A program made the position numbers and the translations under genes. From Oscheius tipulae (Eukaryota > Nematoda > Chromadorea > Rhabditida > Rhabditidae), in NCBI GenBank assembly GCA_037178975.1, contig JASJZH010000001.1:1798001-1862000 (forward strand): a stretch of DNA of 64,000 bases, read 5' to 3'. The notes under the pieces are model-generated. The model searched no databases and was not told the origin of the DNA. It was given only the letters and a program-made list of their open reading frames with translations. Positions 29,514 to 40,365 of the stretch are shown piece after piece. Within the stretch, counting starts at the first letter, position 1. Each line of letters opens with the position of its first letter.

Positions 29514-32500
29514 ATGGGTGAGGACCGCGGTGACGGTAGCTCGGCTGCCCCGCCGAAGCCGTTCGGCACCGTTCAGGCTCCAACGGCCAGCTCAAATTCT
29601 GCCACTTTCCAAATTCAAGGTAAACTTTTTTGTGCACCACATTTTCGGGGCATCCCCTCTTATCGTGTTGTTTGCTGCGTAGGGGGAGAGGCGATAAGAC
29701 CACCTCTCTCCTTCTCCGAATTTCAGCGATGGCGGCTCACAGCGTCTCCAGAGTGGGGAGTGGACATAAAAACACATCTTGGGATACGGTAAAAATACCG
29801 GAATTGAGCCCTTATCTCGGACAGAATGTTATTTGATGAAAATGCTGAGCTTTTATCTTTAGGGCAGGGGTTACGGTAGCATGTTTGTCGGTTGTCCTAT
29901 CTCGGCTCAAATACACTTTTCAGACTCCACCAGGATGAACAGCAGTGGAGAGAGTGACTGGCGAGATGCGGGAGATGAAATTTTTACACAGTTGTGCGTT
30001 TTTCATGTGCCGGACAAGCCGGCTCTTCATCAGGTTAGTTCACTGTCTGTGTCTCTCTGTGTCTCTGTCTCTCTATCTCATTGTCTCTCTGTCTATCAAA
30101 ACATTTTAAGGATGCCAAGAACCGCGCTATGACTTCTCTACCTCTCAATCTGACATTCCGTTCTACCTCAGCAGTTAGTTCCACCCCAAAGGCGCAATCT
30201 CACCCTCACTATTCCAGAAAACCGGGGTCTGGTCTGTCGACTACATCCCGAAGGGGGTCCGTTTTGGTCCTCTGGTCGGAGAAGGCCGCAGCTTAAATGC
30301 CGAATTTGCTCTTATGGCACCAACAGAAGCTTCGGATGCCGGAGGAGATCGATGTTCTCCAGCTCCTTTGGAGTCGCCGAACGAGTGGAAAATTATGAGT
30401 CCGACTGGTGGTAGAATCCTGAAAACAATTCGCGTGGACGATGATGCCAAGTGCAATTGGATGAAATATGTCAGCGTGGCCGATACTCATGATAGACAGA
30501 ATCTTGTAGCTTGTCAGGTAAGGATTTAGTGCAACTTACAGTGACAGTGACAGTGCATACGTTTCTCAAAACTTTCTTACAGGTAGACAAGGACATCTAC
30601 TTTTACAGTATTCGAGCGATCAAGCCCAACAGCGAACTCTCTTTCTGGTACAGTAGAGATTACGCTGTCAAGTTGCAATACCCTACATCTTGTGAAACAG
30701 CCAGAGCCGCAGGAATGGCCAAGCGTCGTAAGGTCAAGACACCCGAGGCTCTGGACTATAGTCTGAAGAAGGATTCCATTGAGAGCAGCCGGAGTGAGAA
30801 GGCTACCAGTGTGGCCGAGGCTGAGGATGTCGAGCTGACTCATTTGAGTGATGATTCTGGGAGTGAGAAGAGCAATTCGACTAGGTGAGAAACTGAGAGA
30901 CAAAGGGACGGAGAGACAGAGAATCAGAAAGACAGAGACATTATTCCATACCTTGTTTTCAGTTCCTCACCCCCATCCCTTCCCGAAGTCCAATCTCGTC
31001 CCAACGTCATCCAGAACCCTGTCCATCGTCCAGTCCCAACCAAGATGTCAACTCTGGACACCAGTCTGCCAGCTCCCTCTCCTATTCGTCCGACCCCGCT
31101 GGCCATCTCAATATTCCACGACTATATTCGTCGCAGTCAGGCCCTAACAGCCGAGTTGACTACCGGAGGCGGTCTCTGGGTGCCTCCAGCCTCGGCAGCA
31201 GCTCCAGCCACAGCCGTTGGATCGGGACTGACCATCAGAGGCGGGGGAGCCACAGATTCCCGACAGCCTATGTTGGCAGCCACTGCTGGCACACCCTTTG
31301 GAAATTATTCCGGCATTTATGGTAGCCAGGACATGAAGCCCATCTTTTCGGCCACGCACTCATTCACTGCCGGCGGTCTGTCCAGTCACTTTGGAGGCGG
31401 AGGTGGTGGGGGCAGCAGCTCCGGATTCAGTAATGGAAATGGATACCCGCCTTCGAATACACCCGCACCGAATGAGGGACCTTACAGTGTACCAAAGGTA
31501 AGTAAGCAGAGGGAGAGTAAGAGTCAGAGAGACAGGGGCAGTAGTTACAGTAGTGGCAAGTCCTATAGATTAGACTGTCGAAAGGGAGAGTAAGTCAAGT
31601 AGTCCTCTGGAGTTTTCGAAGAGCACAATGTGAAGAGCCATGCGTCAGTCAGAGAAAGGCAGGAAGTGTGAACTGTATGACCGGTACTGTGAGATCGACA
31701 GTGGGTAGTCAAGAGTCAATAGGATCCCAATAATACAAATTTTTTCAGTATGTCCAGCAGCAGGAGAACGGGAAGACTCGCTACGCATGTAAAGAGTGCA
31801 ACAAGACCTTTGGTCAGCTCTCTAATCTCAAGGTTCACGTGAGGACGCACACCGGGGAGCGCCCATTCAAGTGCAACGTCTGTGGCAAAGAGTTCACCCA
31901 GCTGGCACATCTCCAGAAGCATAACCTAGTCCATACGGGTGAGACACGCCTGAAAATTCCCTGACAGAGCAACATCTTTCAGGAGAGCGTCCACACCGTT
32001 GTGAGATTTGTGAGAAGCGATTCTCGTCGACTTCAAATCTCAAGACACATCTGCGACTCCATAACGGTCAGAAGCCATACGCCTGTGACATGTGCAGTGC
32101 CAAATTCACCCAGTATGTTCATTTGAGACTTCACAAGAGACTGCATGCCAATGAGCGACCCTATACGTGTAACTCGTGCGGCAAAAAGTACATCAGGTAG
32201 GGCTTTTGTTGGGGGCAGAGGGGTGAAATAGTTTAGTTATAGTGGACAGAGAGACAGAGTTCAACTAACCTGACTCGGGTAGCTCCCACTTTACAGCAAA
32301 CTGACGGGGCGAAATACGAAAGCATTGAACTGTTCCGAATAGGTAGCAACGAACAAGTTGTGCTAATTACTGTCAGAAGAAAAGCTTTGTAGTTGAAACA
32401 TCAAGAAACGAATAAAATTTAAAAGTTCTAAGCAACAAGTTAGGCCGCCGCCCCTTCGGGGCGGTAGCCTAACTTGTTGCGCACCTTGAGGCATATCTAC

Positions 32501-34472
32501 CTTGTCCTTTCCCCAGCAAAAACGATTGCTAATGACCATTTCTAATCAGTGAAACCTACTTCCCACTCTTTGACTCCACTTTCTATCCCTCAACCCCACT
32601 TCGCTTTCACTCTTTGAACCCATTTCCGATTTCTCGACCCAACTCCCTGTCCAAGTATTGCTATCGTTCCTGGGGAGCTCAATGACAGTTATATCCTCTG
32701 ATACCTTTGAATTTTGCCCGGTTTCTATTCCCTTCTGTCAGCCTGTACTGGTCCTTCTCTCTCACTTCGCCCTGTTCGCATTTTCCGCGCCAGTCGAGCT
32801 ACCATGACAGAAGCAACGTCCTCCCAACGAAGCTATCTCCCAAACTGACGCTTGACTTGCAAACAATTAGTGTGCGCACAAAATAGTACACACTAATTGG
32901 CAATATTGGCTTCAGACAGACAGACAGAGACGCGAGGACAATTTAAAATAAGCTAGGCTGCCGCCCCTTCGGGGCGGTAGCCTAACTTGTTGGGCCCCTT
33001 GAGGCATATCTACCTTGCCCCTTCCCCAGCAAAAACGATTGCTGATGTCATTTCTAATAAGTGAAACTCACTGTCCACTCTTTGACCCCACTTTCTATCC
33101 CTCAAACCCACTTCCCTTTTACTCTTTGAACCCATTTCCCATTCCTCAACCAAGCTCCCTGTCCAAGTAATGCTAACGTCCCTTGGGGCTCAAAATAAAG
33201 CTTCATTCCTTCCAAAACTGCTCGATTTCTACTTTCTTCTATCCAACTGTCGTGACCTTTCCTCCCACTTCAACCTGTCCGCATTCCCTTCAATCGAGGT
33301 ACCGTGACAGGAGCAACATCCTCCTAACGAAGCTATCTCCCAAACTGACTCGATTTGGCTTGACTTGCAAACAATTAGTGTGCGCACAAAATAGTGCACA
33401 CTAATTGTCAATTAGGGCTTCAGACAGACAGACAGACAGACAGAGACGCGAGGACAATTTAAAATAGATTGAGGACAGTAAACTGTCTCGAGAGACAGAT
33501 TGACACAGAGACCAGTCGGCTTCGCCGCCTAGTCGACGGTTTTAATGAGCAAGGAACAAAAACTCTCCAAGGTGCAAGAACAACAACATTCATTTTACAA
33601 TTAAAGCAATCAAAACAATAACTTGCCAACTCAAAAAAAGTTTCTTCATGCATTAGCTTGACTTTTTGACAAACAGTTCAAAAGATCAGAAAAGTTCAGT
33701 CGACTAACTGTCAGAGCTAATTTTGGAAATTGAACTGTTCTGACTAGTCTTGTCAACTCTAATCTAGAATAATACTTGACAGAAAAGTCCCAAACATTGT
33801 CAAGTGTTATCTCAGATTAGAGTTGGCATGTGTCGCAGACAGACGTCTTTTGCCAATTGTAAAAGTAGGATATGCTCCTTCAGACAAGAGAAAGTATCTG
33901 CCGGTCTGTCAATATAGGGCCAATGTAAGAGACAGAGACAGTGTTCGTGCTGCTACCAACTCTTATAGTGTTCTGGGAATATGGTAGTGCGATACACAAG
34001 CATTAGGGCAAGCTGAAACTCTTCTCAATCAGGCCCTCTTACAGACTTTCGATTACCTAAACCCTTACCTCAACCAGCAAATTTCAGCCCCTCCGGCCTC
34101 CGAACCCACTGGAAGACAACTACCTGCAAGCCAGATTCGAAAGATCTCAAGCTGGAGAAGGAAGATGAGCTCGTCTCCTCAACCACTCCCGTACTGCCTA
34201 AGGAACTGAATCCGTCATTGGGACTCCTCTCCCATGAGCCCAAACAAGAACCACTGCCTTCGATGAACTCGATGCCGCATTACAGTGGCCTGCCCTCTCT
34301 GTCCCTCTCCTCCTCAGGTATCTCCTCCTCTCTACCCTCCCTCTCGGCCATGTCCTCATCCCTGTCTTCGATGCACGACCCATCCAATCCCCTTCATCAG
34401 CCTCTTAGACTCCCGGAATTGAATTCTGTAAAACTCCTACCAGGACTCCAGTCCCTCAACTATCACCCCTAA
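29514..34472 (+). CDS. blmp-1: Blimp-1/PRDM1 transcriptional repressor
   Basis: Nine exons join in phase: 29514-29619, 29924-30033, 30111-30173, 30218-30517, 30583-30884, 30963-31497, 31749-31938, 31983-32196, 34088-34472; 734 aa. PR/SET domain about residues 70-205: [73 protein letters not shown] Pro/Ser/Gly-rich middle with a seven-Gly run follows. Zinc fingers: [80 protein letters not shown] and a last C2HC-type finger split by an intron, [23 protein letters not shown]. Known: Blimp-1 binds GAAAG-type sites; in worms it controls developmental timing and gonad migration. An exon-like block at 29727-29788 breaks the frame and is left out. The last intron is 1.9 kb and full of repeats. Confidence 0.95.
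32432..32480 (+). repeat. UUCG-capped hairpin element, copy 1
   Basis: GCAACAAGTTAGGC, then CCGCCCC, a TTCG loop, GGGCGG and GCCTAACTTGTTGC: about 21 base pairs with one two-base internal loop, in the last Blimp-1 intron. Confidence 0.85.
32790..32935 (+). repeat. Dispersed repeat family B, copy 2
   Basis: Same block order as 11840-12000, ending in a CAGA run. Confidence 0.65.
32952..32992 (+). repeat. UUCG-capped hairpin element, copy 2
   Basis: TAGGC-TG-CCGCCCC, TTCG, GGGCGG-TA-GCCTA: same hairpin as at 32,432 with a shorter stem. Both copies are followed by the same GCACCTTGAGGCATATCTACC-like flank, so the larger unit is a roughly 500-bp direct repeat. Confidence 0.8.
33290..33445 (+). 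repeat. Dispersed repeat family B, copy 3
   Basis: Repeat of the 32,790 unit, part of the direct duplication inside the Blimp-1 intron. Confidence 0.65.
33740..33890. repeat. Dispersed repeat family A, copy 2
   Basis: Shares CTTGTCAACTCTAATCTAGA and GTGTCGCAGACAGACG with 3480-3790. Confidence 0.6.
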
Positions 34473-35064
34473 TAATGTTCTGAGCCTTTTGGGGACTGCC
34501 AGGTGCAAAACTGGCGTTTTTAAAAATATTTTTCAACATCTCAATATTTTCGGAATCAGCGTCTCAATTTCTATAACTTTGACAGCCCTCCTACAGTAGT
34601 CGACCATCGAGTAGTTACATATCTCTCTGTGCATTTTCTCCCCTCTATCTACCTTTATATCATTATTGTAAATAAGTTTTTTCTTAATTGTTACGAGTTT
34701 TTTCTCTCTTATTCTCCTTTTTAGTCGAGCACTATTTATTGACCACACCCTAATCCTTGCCATCATAATCTTCTACTATCTTGCCAAGGCTTTAGTTCCT
34801 TCTCTTCCTTGCCCTCCCTCTCTATAATATCGCAAACAAATCAAACGAGATCTGTGATCCTTTTCATATGAATTAGTAGTGTTCGTAGTCGTATAAAACT
34901 ATTGTTTCGAGGCTCTTATTGTCGTCTGCGTTTATCTCCACTTAGTAGATGAGTAAAAACGTCTCTGAAAGACCACCAATGATTCTCAGACGGACTCTCT
35001 CGGCCTCTGCCATACCATCTCGATTCTCAGACCTTCTGATAACCGCACAGGGAATAAAAACGTC

Positions 35065-35166
35065 GGTTTAATTACCCAAGTTTGAGGTATTCAAATGCTT
35101 CCGACCCTGCTTTGGTAGAGGTTGAAAGAAATTTTGGAACAGCCTTCCCTTTTAGGGGAAGGCAAC
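35065..35166 (+). ncRNA. sls-1: SL1 spliced-leader RNA gene, copy 4
   Basis: Leader 35065-35086 exact, GTATTC donor, Sm site AAATTTTGGAAC, hairpin GCCTTCCC-TTTTA-GGGGAAGGC. PSE-like CATACCATCTCGATTCTCAG at the standard spacing. It begins 593 bp after the Blimp-1 stop codon on the same strand. Confidence 0.93.
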
Positions 35167-35491
35167 ATCGAAACATTAGAATTTTCTTTACACGAAAAAG
35201 GACCAATTCTTCCCAATTATGTGCTCCTGTTTGCGTAAGTTGGATTGGGAGAAGCGATGGTTCTGCCTACTGAGGGGATCTAGAGAGTAAGGCGATTCAT
35301 CAAAGGCAGGGAGAATCCTTGTCACAGACGGAGTGGAACCCCGTAAAAGGCATCTTGACGGAAAAAGATCTATTCATTCATTGAAGATGAAACATATGGT
35401 ATTTCGAAGTCTTTTTGGACTGCTATGACTCAATAGCTGTACGATCTCGTCTCGCAGGCCTTCTTATCACACAGAAATGAACCTAATAATC

Positions 35492-35592
35492 GGTTTAATT
35501 ACCCAATTTTGAGGTATTCAATTGCTTCCGACCCTGCGAATGTAGAGGTTGAACAAAATTTTGAAAGAATCTTCCCACTACTGGGAAGGTAA
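35492..35592 (+). ncRNA. sls-1: SL1 RNA gene, copy 5, variant
   Basis: Leader has one change (CCCAATTTTGAG instead of CCCAAGTTTGAG). The Sm region reads AAAATTTTGAAAG, losing the GGAAC, and the body is altered (GCGAATGTAGAGG, GAACAAAA), while the hairpin CTTCCC-ACTACT-GGGAAG remains. The PSE-like element TACGATCTCGTCTCGCAG keeps the 48-nt spacing. Either a diverging variant or an early pseudogene. Confidence 0.85.
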
Positions 35593-35599
35593 CAATCGT

Positions 35600-36540
35600 C
35601 TTCCAATAACTAGAGTTTTATACGCCGCACCCAAGAGCAAACTGTTGGGTACGCAGTATTCGTATTTCTTCTTCACGGTACAGACTACCTGTGCTTTAAG
35701 TGGATTGGAAAAGTGGTATCGGTCTACTTGTTTATTGAAAACCAATCGGTCAAATCAAGCAAAATTAGTTTGTCCGCCGCCGCAGCTGGCCATTCTGCTA
35801 TAACCGTGAGCACGGCAGCACTGGTCCCGCTTCTTCCCGATGCGTCCACAGACTTCGTTGCATGGGCCAACGCGATCGGCAGCAGCCATCGGAATCACTG
35901 AATAGTATACTCCCTGTCGAACTTTGCGAACTCGCTGATAAGGACGGGAAAGAAGAACTTTATGGTGTTGGATCGACTGTCGGATGGTGCGTTCACTCTT
36001 ACTTTTATACTCTCCAATATTGTTTTGCAGAGGTCTGTTTCATTGCTAACTTATTTGTTCCTTTTTTGTCCAATTCCGTAGCGGAGAACATGATCTCTGA
36101 AAGATAATATAACCTCGATTCCTAAAAGTATCGATGCAATCTCTATGTCTCTCCGCCTTGCAAAACAAGTATCGCACAGCTGTTTTTTAAACCTTTCACA
36201 AGGTCATATCCTCCTCTGAACATTAGAGATAGCAACAACAAATCCTCTGATATCCCCTCAGTAGGCAGAACCATCGCTTTTCCCAGTCCAACATACGCGA
36301 AACTCGGTGAAAGGCATCATGACGCAAAATGATCTATTCATCCATTGAAGTATATTTTTTCGAAGTCTCTTTGGACTGCTGTGACCCAATAGAAACAGTT
36401 TTTATCTAACAAATTCTTCTTAATGCTAGAAAAGATGCCTAAATAGTCTTGTCAGTCAGCTACCGGTTCCTCTGCGTTTCTGAACCTGACACTCCCGATC
36501 TCCACCGTTCCATCTCCCCTTCCAGACAATCTGATATGCC
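35600..36540. other. No supported gene
   Basis: Short open frames at 35,713-35,901 and 35,862-36,107 have protein-like runs (STAALVPLLPDASTDFVAW; ELADKDGKEELYGVGSTVGW), but no splice-consistent gene could be built. Possibly another captured fragment. Confidence 0.3.
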
Positions 36541-36559
36541 AGCAGCGGGCAGAATCGTC

Positions 36560-36661
36560 GGTTTAATTACCCAAGTTTGAGGTATTCAAATGCTTCCGAC
36601 CCTGCTTTGGTAGAGGTTGAAAGAAATTTTGGAACAGCCTTCCCTCCACCGGGAAGGCAAC
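36560..36661 (+). ncRNA. sls-1: SL1 spliced-leader RNA gene, copy 6
   Basis: Leader 36560-36581 exact, GTATTC donor, Sm site AAATTTTGGAAC, hairpin GCCTTCCC-TCCACC-GGGAAGGC. PSE-like GTTCCATCTCCCCTTCCAG at the standard spacing. Its 3' flank (AAGCAGTCTTTACTTCGAGG, then GACAATCAGGACAAGGGAAT) is shared with copies 3 and 8. The D3 peptide gene follows on the same strand. Confidence 0.93.
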
Positions 36662-37436
36662 AAGCAGTCTTTACTTCGAGGTAGAAACAATGAAAAGAGG
36701 TATTCTAACAGGGAAGTTTTTTTCCAGTTTTGTCGAGAGATAAACCTCGACAATCAGGACAAGGGAATCGTTTCAGTTGAAATGTCCGCTGCTGCTTCAG
36801 GCTGCCTCCCGGGAATCCTCTGCACACCCAGATCACATTGTGTTTCTTTCGAGTAGTCGACCCGAATCTAAACATTTTGCTTTCACTCTCTCACCTCATT
36901 TTTCTGCCTCGAGGCTAGGACCTGGGGTAGTCTTGATTAAAACAGGTTCGAACATTCTCGGTCTTCAACCTGTGCGCTCCTCCGCAGAATGTGCAGTTCT
37001 CAGTCATGGTATCCAGGGGAAGACCAGACAGATTCAGGCTTCTACAGTCTCGGTAGCAGGACAGACAAACGCCCATGGATATCGGAGCAAGTCTCTCCCG
37101 TACGGTCTCGTCACACCCGTATAGGCTCGGTAGAAAGACTTGTTACCAATAAGTTTGAATTTTTTTGTCTCGCAGTTTCTATTTTTACTCGACAAGCCAA
37201 CAGAATCTCGAAAACATCCGTTATGAGATCTGTCGTAATACTATTTTCCATGATGACTAACCGTTAGTCAGTTCATTGTTCTGCTCCTTGGGGCGGCATT
37301 TCTCTTGTTAATCTTAGCTCTACGCAAACAGCACCCAGTTGTTTTCTGTTTTCACTCCGTGAGAGGATTGACCAGATTTACTATAAAACTAGGCACCTTC
37401 CCCAATTCTTTAAGCTTTACTGCTAATCACTCAAAA

Positions 37437-37721
37437 ACGTGCTCTCGTGTTCTCTTCCTCTTCTTCCTTCTGGCCATGGCTTTAGTCGCTGTCTCTGAGG
37501 CTGTAAGCTGTCAAGATCAGGGATACCCTAATAAAGTAAAAAGAGGATACTGTAAGTTGTCTTGAGTCACGAGTATAGAATCAAAAGGTCGTACGAGCTC
37601 CTGTCCTCAGGGAGAGGATTCGGTCTTTTGGGACACTGGATGTCGCGTCCGACAGTATTGCTGCATTAGACAGAATTTTTTCTTTCTTAATAAAAATGGA
37701 ATTTATTGGGTTGACATCTAA
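37437..37721 (+). pseudogene. Defensin-like peptide, copy D3, start codon lost
   Basis: Both exons and all six cysteines are present (37437-37551 and 37588-37721; intron 36 nt with a strong GTAAGT donor but an A-rich acceptor), and the pattern becomes C-x13-C-x4-C-x12-C-x5-CC. The codon equivalent to the D1/D2/D4 start is ACG. An upstream in-frame ATG at 37305 would add an unrelated leader, and the next ATG lies inside the signal peptide. The stop codon is also lost, giving a tail ending near FFFLNKNGIYWVDI. Probably inactivated, unless a non-AUG or upstream start is used. Confidence 0.65.
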
Positions 37722-37823
37722 GTCTTTTTGTTTTTTTTAAACATGTCTTTTATCTTGTTTACGACAACGACCGATCTATTAATATAGCACCTCGTGTAGC
37801 TCACTCAGTCCTCTGCCACCACC

Positions 37824-37910
37824 ATGCAAGACACCAGTTCTTTTCTTCTTATTCTCTATTCCTGTCTATTAATGACCTGCCACCCTACCATCTGCGACAT
37901 GTCATGTTAA
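37824..37910 (+). pseudogene. Small secreted peptide, truncated copy
   Basis: Starts MQDTSSFLLILYS, matching the minus-strand gene at 47110-47256, but a deletion shifts the frame and it ends after 28 codons. The upstream 60 bp (TTTACGACAACG, TATAGCACCTCGTGT, CCACCACC before ATG) is conserved between the two. Confidence 0.65.
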
Positions 37911-38449
37911 ATGAGTTCCTCAAAGGTGCGAATGGAGTCTAAACGACGCCTAATATCAACGATGTTTATGGCCAAGAGACGACAAGAGAAAAGAGTTTCT
38001 ACCCGTACTCCCTCGGTAGTCAGACAGATTCAGACTTCTACAGTCTCGCTAGCAGAATAGAATAGATATCATCTTGGGTATTGGAGCAAACCTCTCCCGT
38101 ACGGTCTCGTCACACCCGTATAGGCTCGGTAGGAACACTTGTTACCAATACGTTTGTATCTTTCTGGCCCGCAGCTTCTATTTTTACTCGACAAGCCAAA
38201 AGTATATCGAAAACATCCGTTATGAGACCTGTCATATTTCTGTTTTCCATGATGACTAACCGTCAGGCCATTGTTCAGCTTCATGGCACGTCATTGCTCT
38301 CTTTAATCTTAGCTCTAAGTAAATAGGACCCGGTTGTTTTTTGTTTTTCTTCCGTGCTATGACTGGACCCTGGACTGTTTGACCAGATTTACTATAAAAC
38401 TAGGCATGATCCCCCCAAAAAATTAGGCTTCATTGCTGCTCTCTCAAAT

Positions 38450-38694
38450 ATGTTCTCTCGTGTTCTCTTCCTCTTCTTCGTTCTGGCCATGGCTATGGTC
38501 GCTGTCTCTGAGGCTGTCAGCTGTCAAGCACAGGGATACCCTGGGAGACATGGATACTGTAGGTTGTCTTAAGTCAAGAGTGTAGAATCGAAATTTTAGG
38601 TCGTAATGGCGCCTGTCCTCAGGAAGAGGATTCGGTATTCTGGGACACTGGCTGTCGCTCCGGACAGCATTGCTGCATTCCTGAGGGAAAATAA
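38450..38694 (+). CDS. Defensin-like secreted peptide, copy D4 (67 aa)
   Basis: Exon 1 38450-38558 (MFSRVLFLFFVLAMAMVAVS, CQAQGYPGRHGY), 41-nt intron 38559-38599 (GTAGGT...TTTTAG), exon 2 38600-38694 (RNGACPQEEDSVFWDTGC, RSGQH, CCIPEGK). Cysteine pattern C-x11-C-x4-C-x12-C-x5-CC. Mature part nearly identical to D1, which lies 17 kb away on the other strand. TATA-like ACTATAAAACTAGGC about 55 bp upstream; AATAAA at about 38,720. SL1 copy 7 starts 164 bp after the stop, so its PSE lies within about 110 bp of this stop. Function inferred only from the fold-like cysteine pattern and signal peptide. Confidence 0.85.
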
Positions 38695-38857
38695 GAAACT
38701 GTGATACTGTACTTTTGGTAATAAACATTCATTGTAACTGATAGGTGGTAGAGAAAGGATGGTAACAGTTCTGCTTCTGCTGTCCGTTTCTCCTGGCCTC
38801 TACCGTACCATCTCGTCTTCCAGCCATTTATATCACAAAAGAAGAAACATAATGATT

Positions 38858-38959
38858 GGTTTAATTACCCAAGTTTGAGGTATTCAAATGTTTCCGACCC
38901 TGCTTTGGTAGAGGTTGAAAGAAATTTTGGAACAGCCTTTCCGGTAAAGGGAAGGCAAC
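38858..38959 (+). ncRNA. sls-1: SL1 spliced-leader RNA gene, copy 7
   Basis: Leader 38858-38879 exact, GTATTC donor, Sm site AAATTTTGGAAC, hairpin GCCTTTCC-GGTAAA-GGGAAGGC. PSE-like CCGTACCATCTCGTCTTCCAG at the standard spacing, the best match to the element of copy 2. Confidence 0.93.
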
Positions 38960-39267
38960 AAGCAGTTCTCGAGACTGGGGAAGTCCCGAGTAACCCAAGT
39001 TCGACCATTCAGTCTCCAGTCTCGAGGGCCGCATCAAGCTACGGTAGGAGCTCATCGGGGAGACAGCGAATCAAGTAGTGGAGACTGTAGGTGGCGTCTT
39101 GTGATGGGAGAAGTAGGGTGAGAAAGTCCTAAAACAATGGGTATGTCTTTGTGAATAGCCTACCGTCTCTCTGCATCTACCTGTCAACTTTCTCTATGCA
39201 TACATTTTCCAGGTGGCCTACTTCCTCTGTGAGATGACCGTCGTAAGAATCCTGTATCTACTGTGTG

Positions 39268-39366
39268 GATGGAAGGCGCCTGTCCTCTGAGGGAGAATTC
39301 GGTCTTTTGGGACATTGGCTGTCGCTCCTGACAGAATTGCTGCATTCCGGAGGGAAAAAAGGAACT
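39268..39366 (+). pseudogene. Defensin-like exon 2 relic, copy D5
   Basis: GGCGCCTGTCCTC, TTTTGGGACATTGGCTGTCG and ATTGCTGCATTCCGGAGG match exon 2, but a frame change after CP and a TGA after CRS break it; no exon 1 precedes. Its 3' flank matches that of D2, in inverted orientation. Confidence 0.8.
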
Positions 39367-39845
39367 GTGATACAGTACTCTTGGTAATAAAAAATAAATT
39401 TAACTAATATATAGCTTCACAGTCGTTTGATCTTCAGTTCTAGTCGAGCTACCACAAACTGAGCGAGATCCCCACCCATGCTGCTTTTCCCCTCACCACT
39501 GGCTTGTCAGCTAAATCCTCAACTATTCTTGATTTGCCATTTTTGCTTCGTGGCCTCGGACAAACAAACAGACAAACAGAATTTTTAAATCATTTAAAGA
39601 TCGGCCATACTTTTTCGAATTCCTACTGTCTTCAACTTTAGTTCCTTGTTTAGCATTAAGAAACGAGGTACGTTTGAGTAGGGAAAGTGCTCCTAAATTT
39701 TACAGAAAAAATTAATTTAACTGATAGATGGTAGGGAAAGCACGGTGACGGTTCTGCTGCTGTGTCCGACACAGATTCTCTTGGCCTCTGCCGTACGACC
39801 TCGTCTCGCAGGCCTTCTTATCAGACAGGAAGGGACATTATCGTC

Positions 39846-39947
39846 GGTTTAATTACCCAAGTTTGAGGTATTCAAATGCTTCCGACCCTGCTTTGGTAGA
39901 GGTTGAAAGAAATTTTGGTACAGCCTTCCCTTTACTGGGAAGGCAAC
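39846..39947 (+). ncRNA. sls-1: SL1 spliced-leader RNA gene, copy 8
   Basis: Leader 39846-39867 exact, GTATTC donor, Sm region AAATTTTGGTAC (one change), hairpin GCCTTCCC-TTTACT-GGGAAGGC. PSE-like CGTACGACCTCGTCTCGCAG at the standard spacing. Shares the downstream flank of copies 3 and 6. Confidence 0.92.
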
Positions 39948-40167
39948 AAGCAGTTTTTATTTCGAGGTAGAAACAATGAAAAACCGTTTTCTAACAAGTG
40001 AAGTTTCTTCCAATTTTGTCGAGATTGACAATCAGGACAAGGGAATCACTTCCGCTTCAGTTGGAACGTCGACTGCTACTCCAGATGGCTGCCTCCTCTG
40101 CACCTCCCAGGTCACGTCGCGTTTCTTTCAAATAGTCTACTCGAATCAAAGCATTTTGCGCTCACTG

Positions 40168-40365
40168 TCTCACCAATGCCGGAAGGGCCGGCAGAAACAT
40201 TCTAGGCCAGTAAGAGGAATAGCCAGGCAAAGGAAGGTTGGAATTTTTTCTATGATTAGGAAGCTTGGTCGAGAGCGAATCAGTTGGTTTGGAGTTTGTA
40301 AATGGCCAAGAATCAGCGAACTCTATCTACTTCAGCATTCCTTATGCAACCAAAAATGAGGAGGG
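40168..40365 (+). repeat. Inverted repeat bracketing a retroelement fragment, left arm
   Basis: GGCCAAGAATCAGCGAACTC, CTACTTCAGCATTCCTTATG and TGCCGGAAGGGCCGGCAGAA recur in inverted orientation at about 40,860-40,985. Confidence 0.7.

Noticed and set aside
29727-29788. Possible Blimp-1 exon between exons 1 and 2
   Set aside because: It has splice-like borders, but including it puts a stop at the start of the next exon; skipping it keeps the frame through all later exons.
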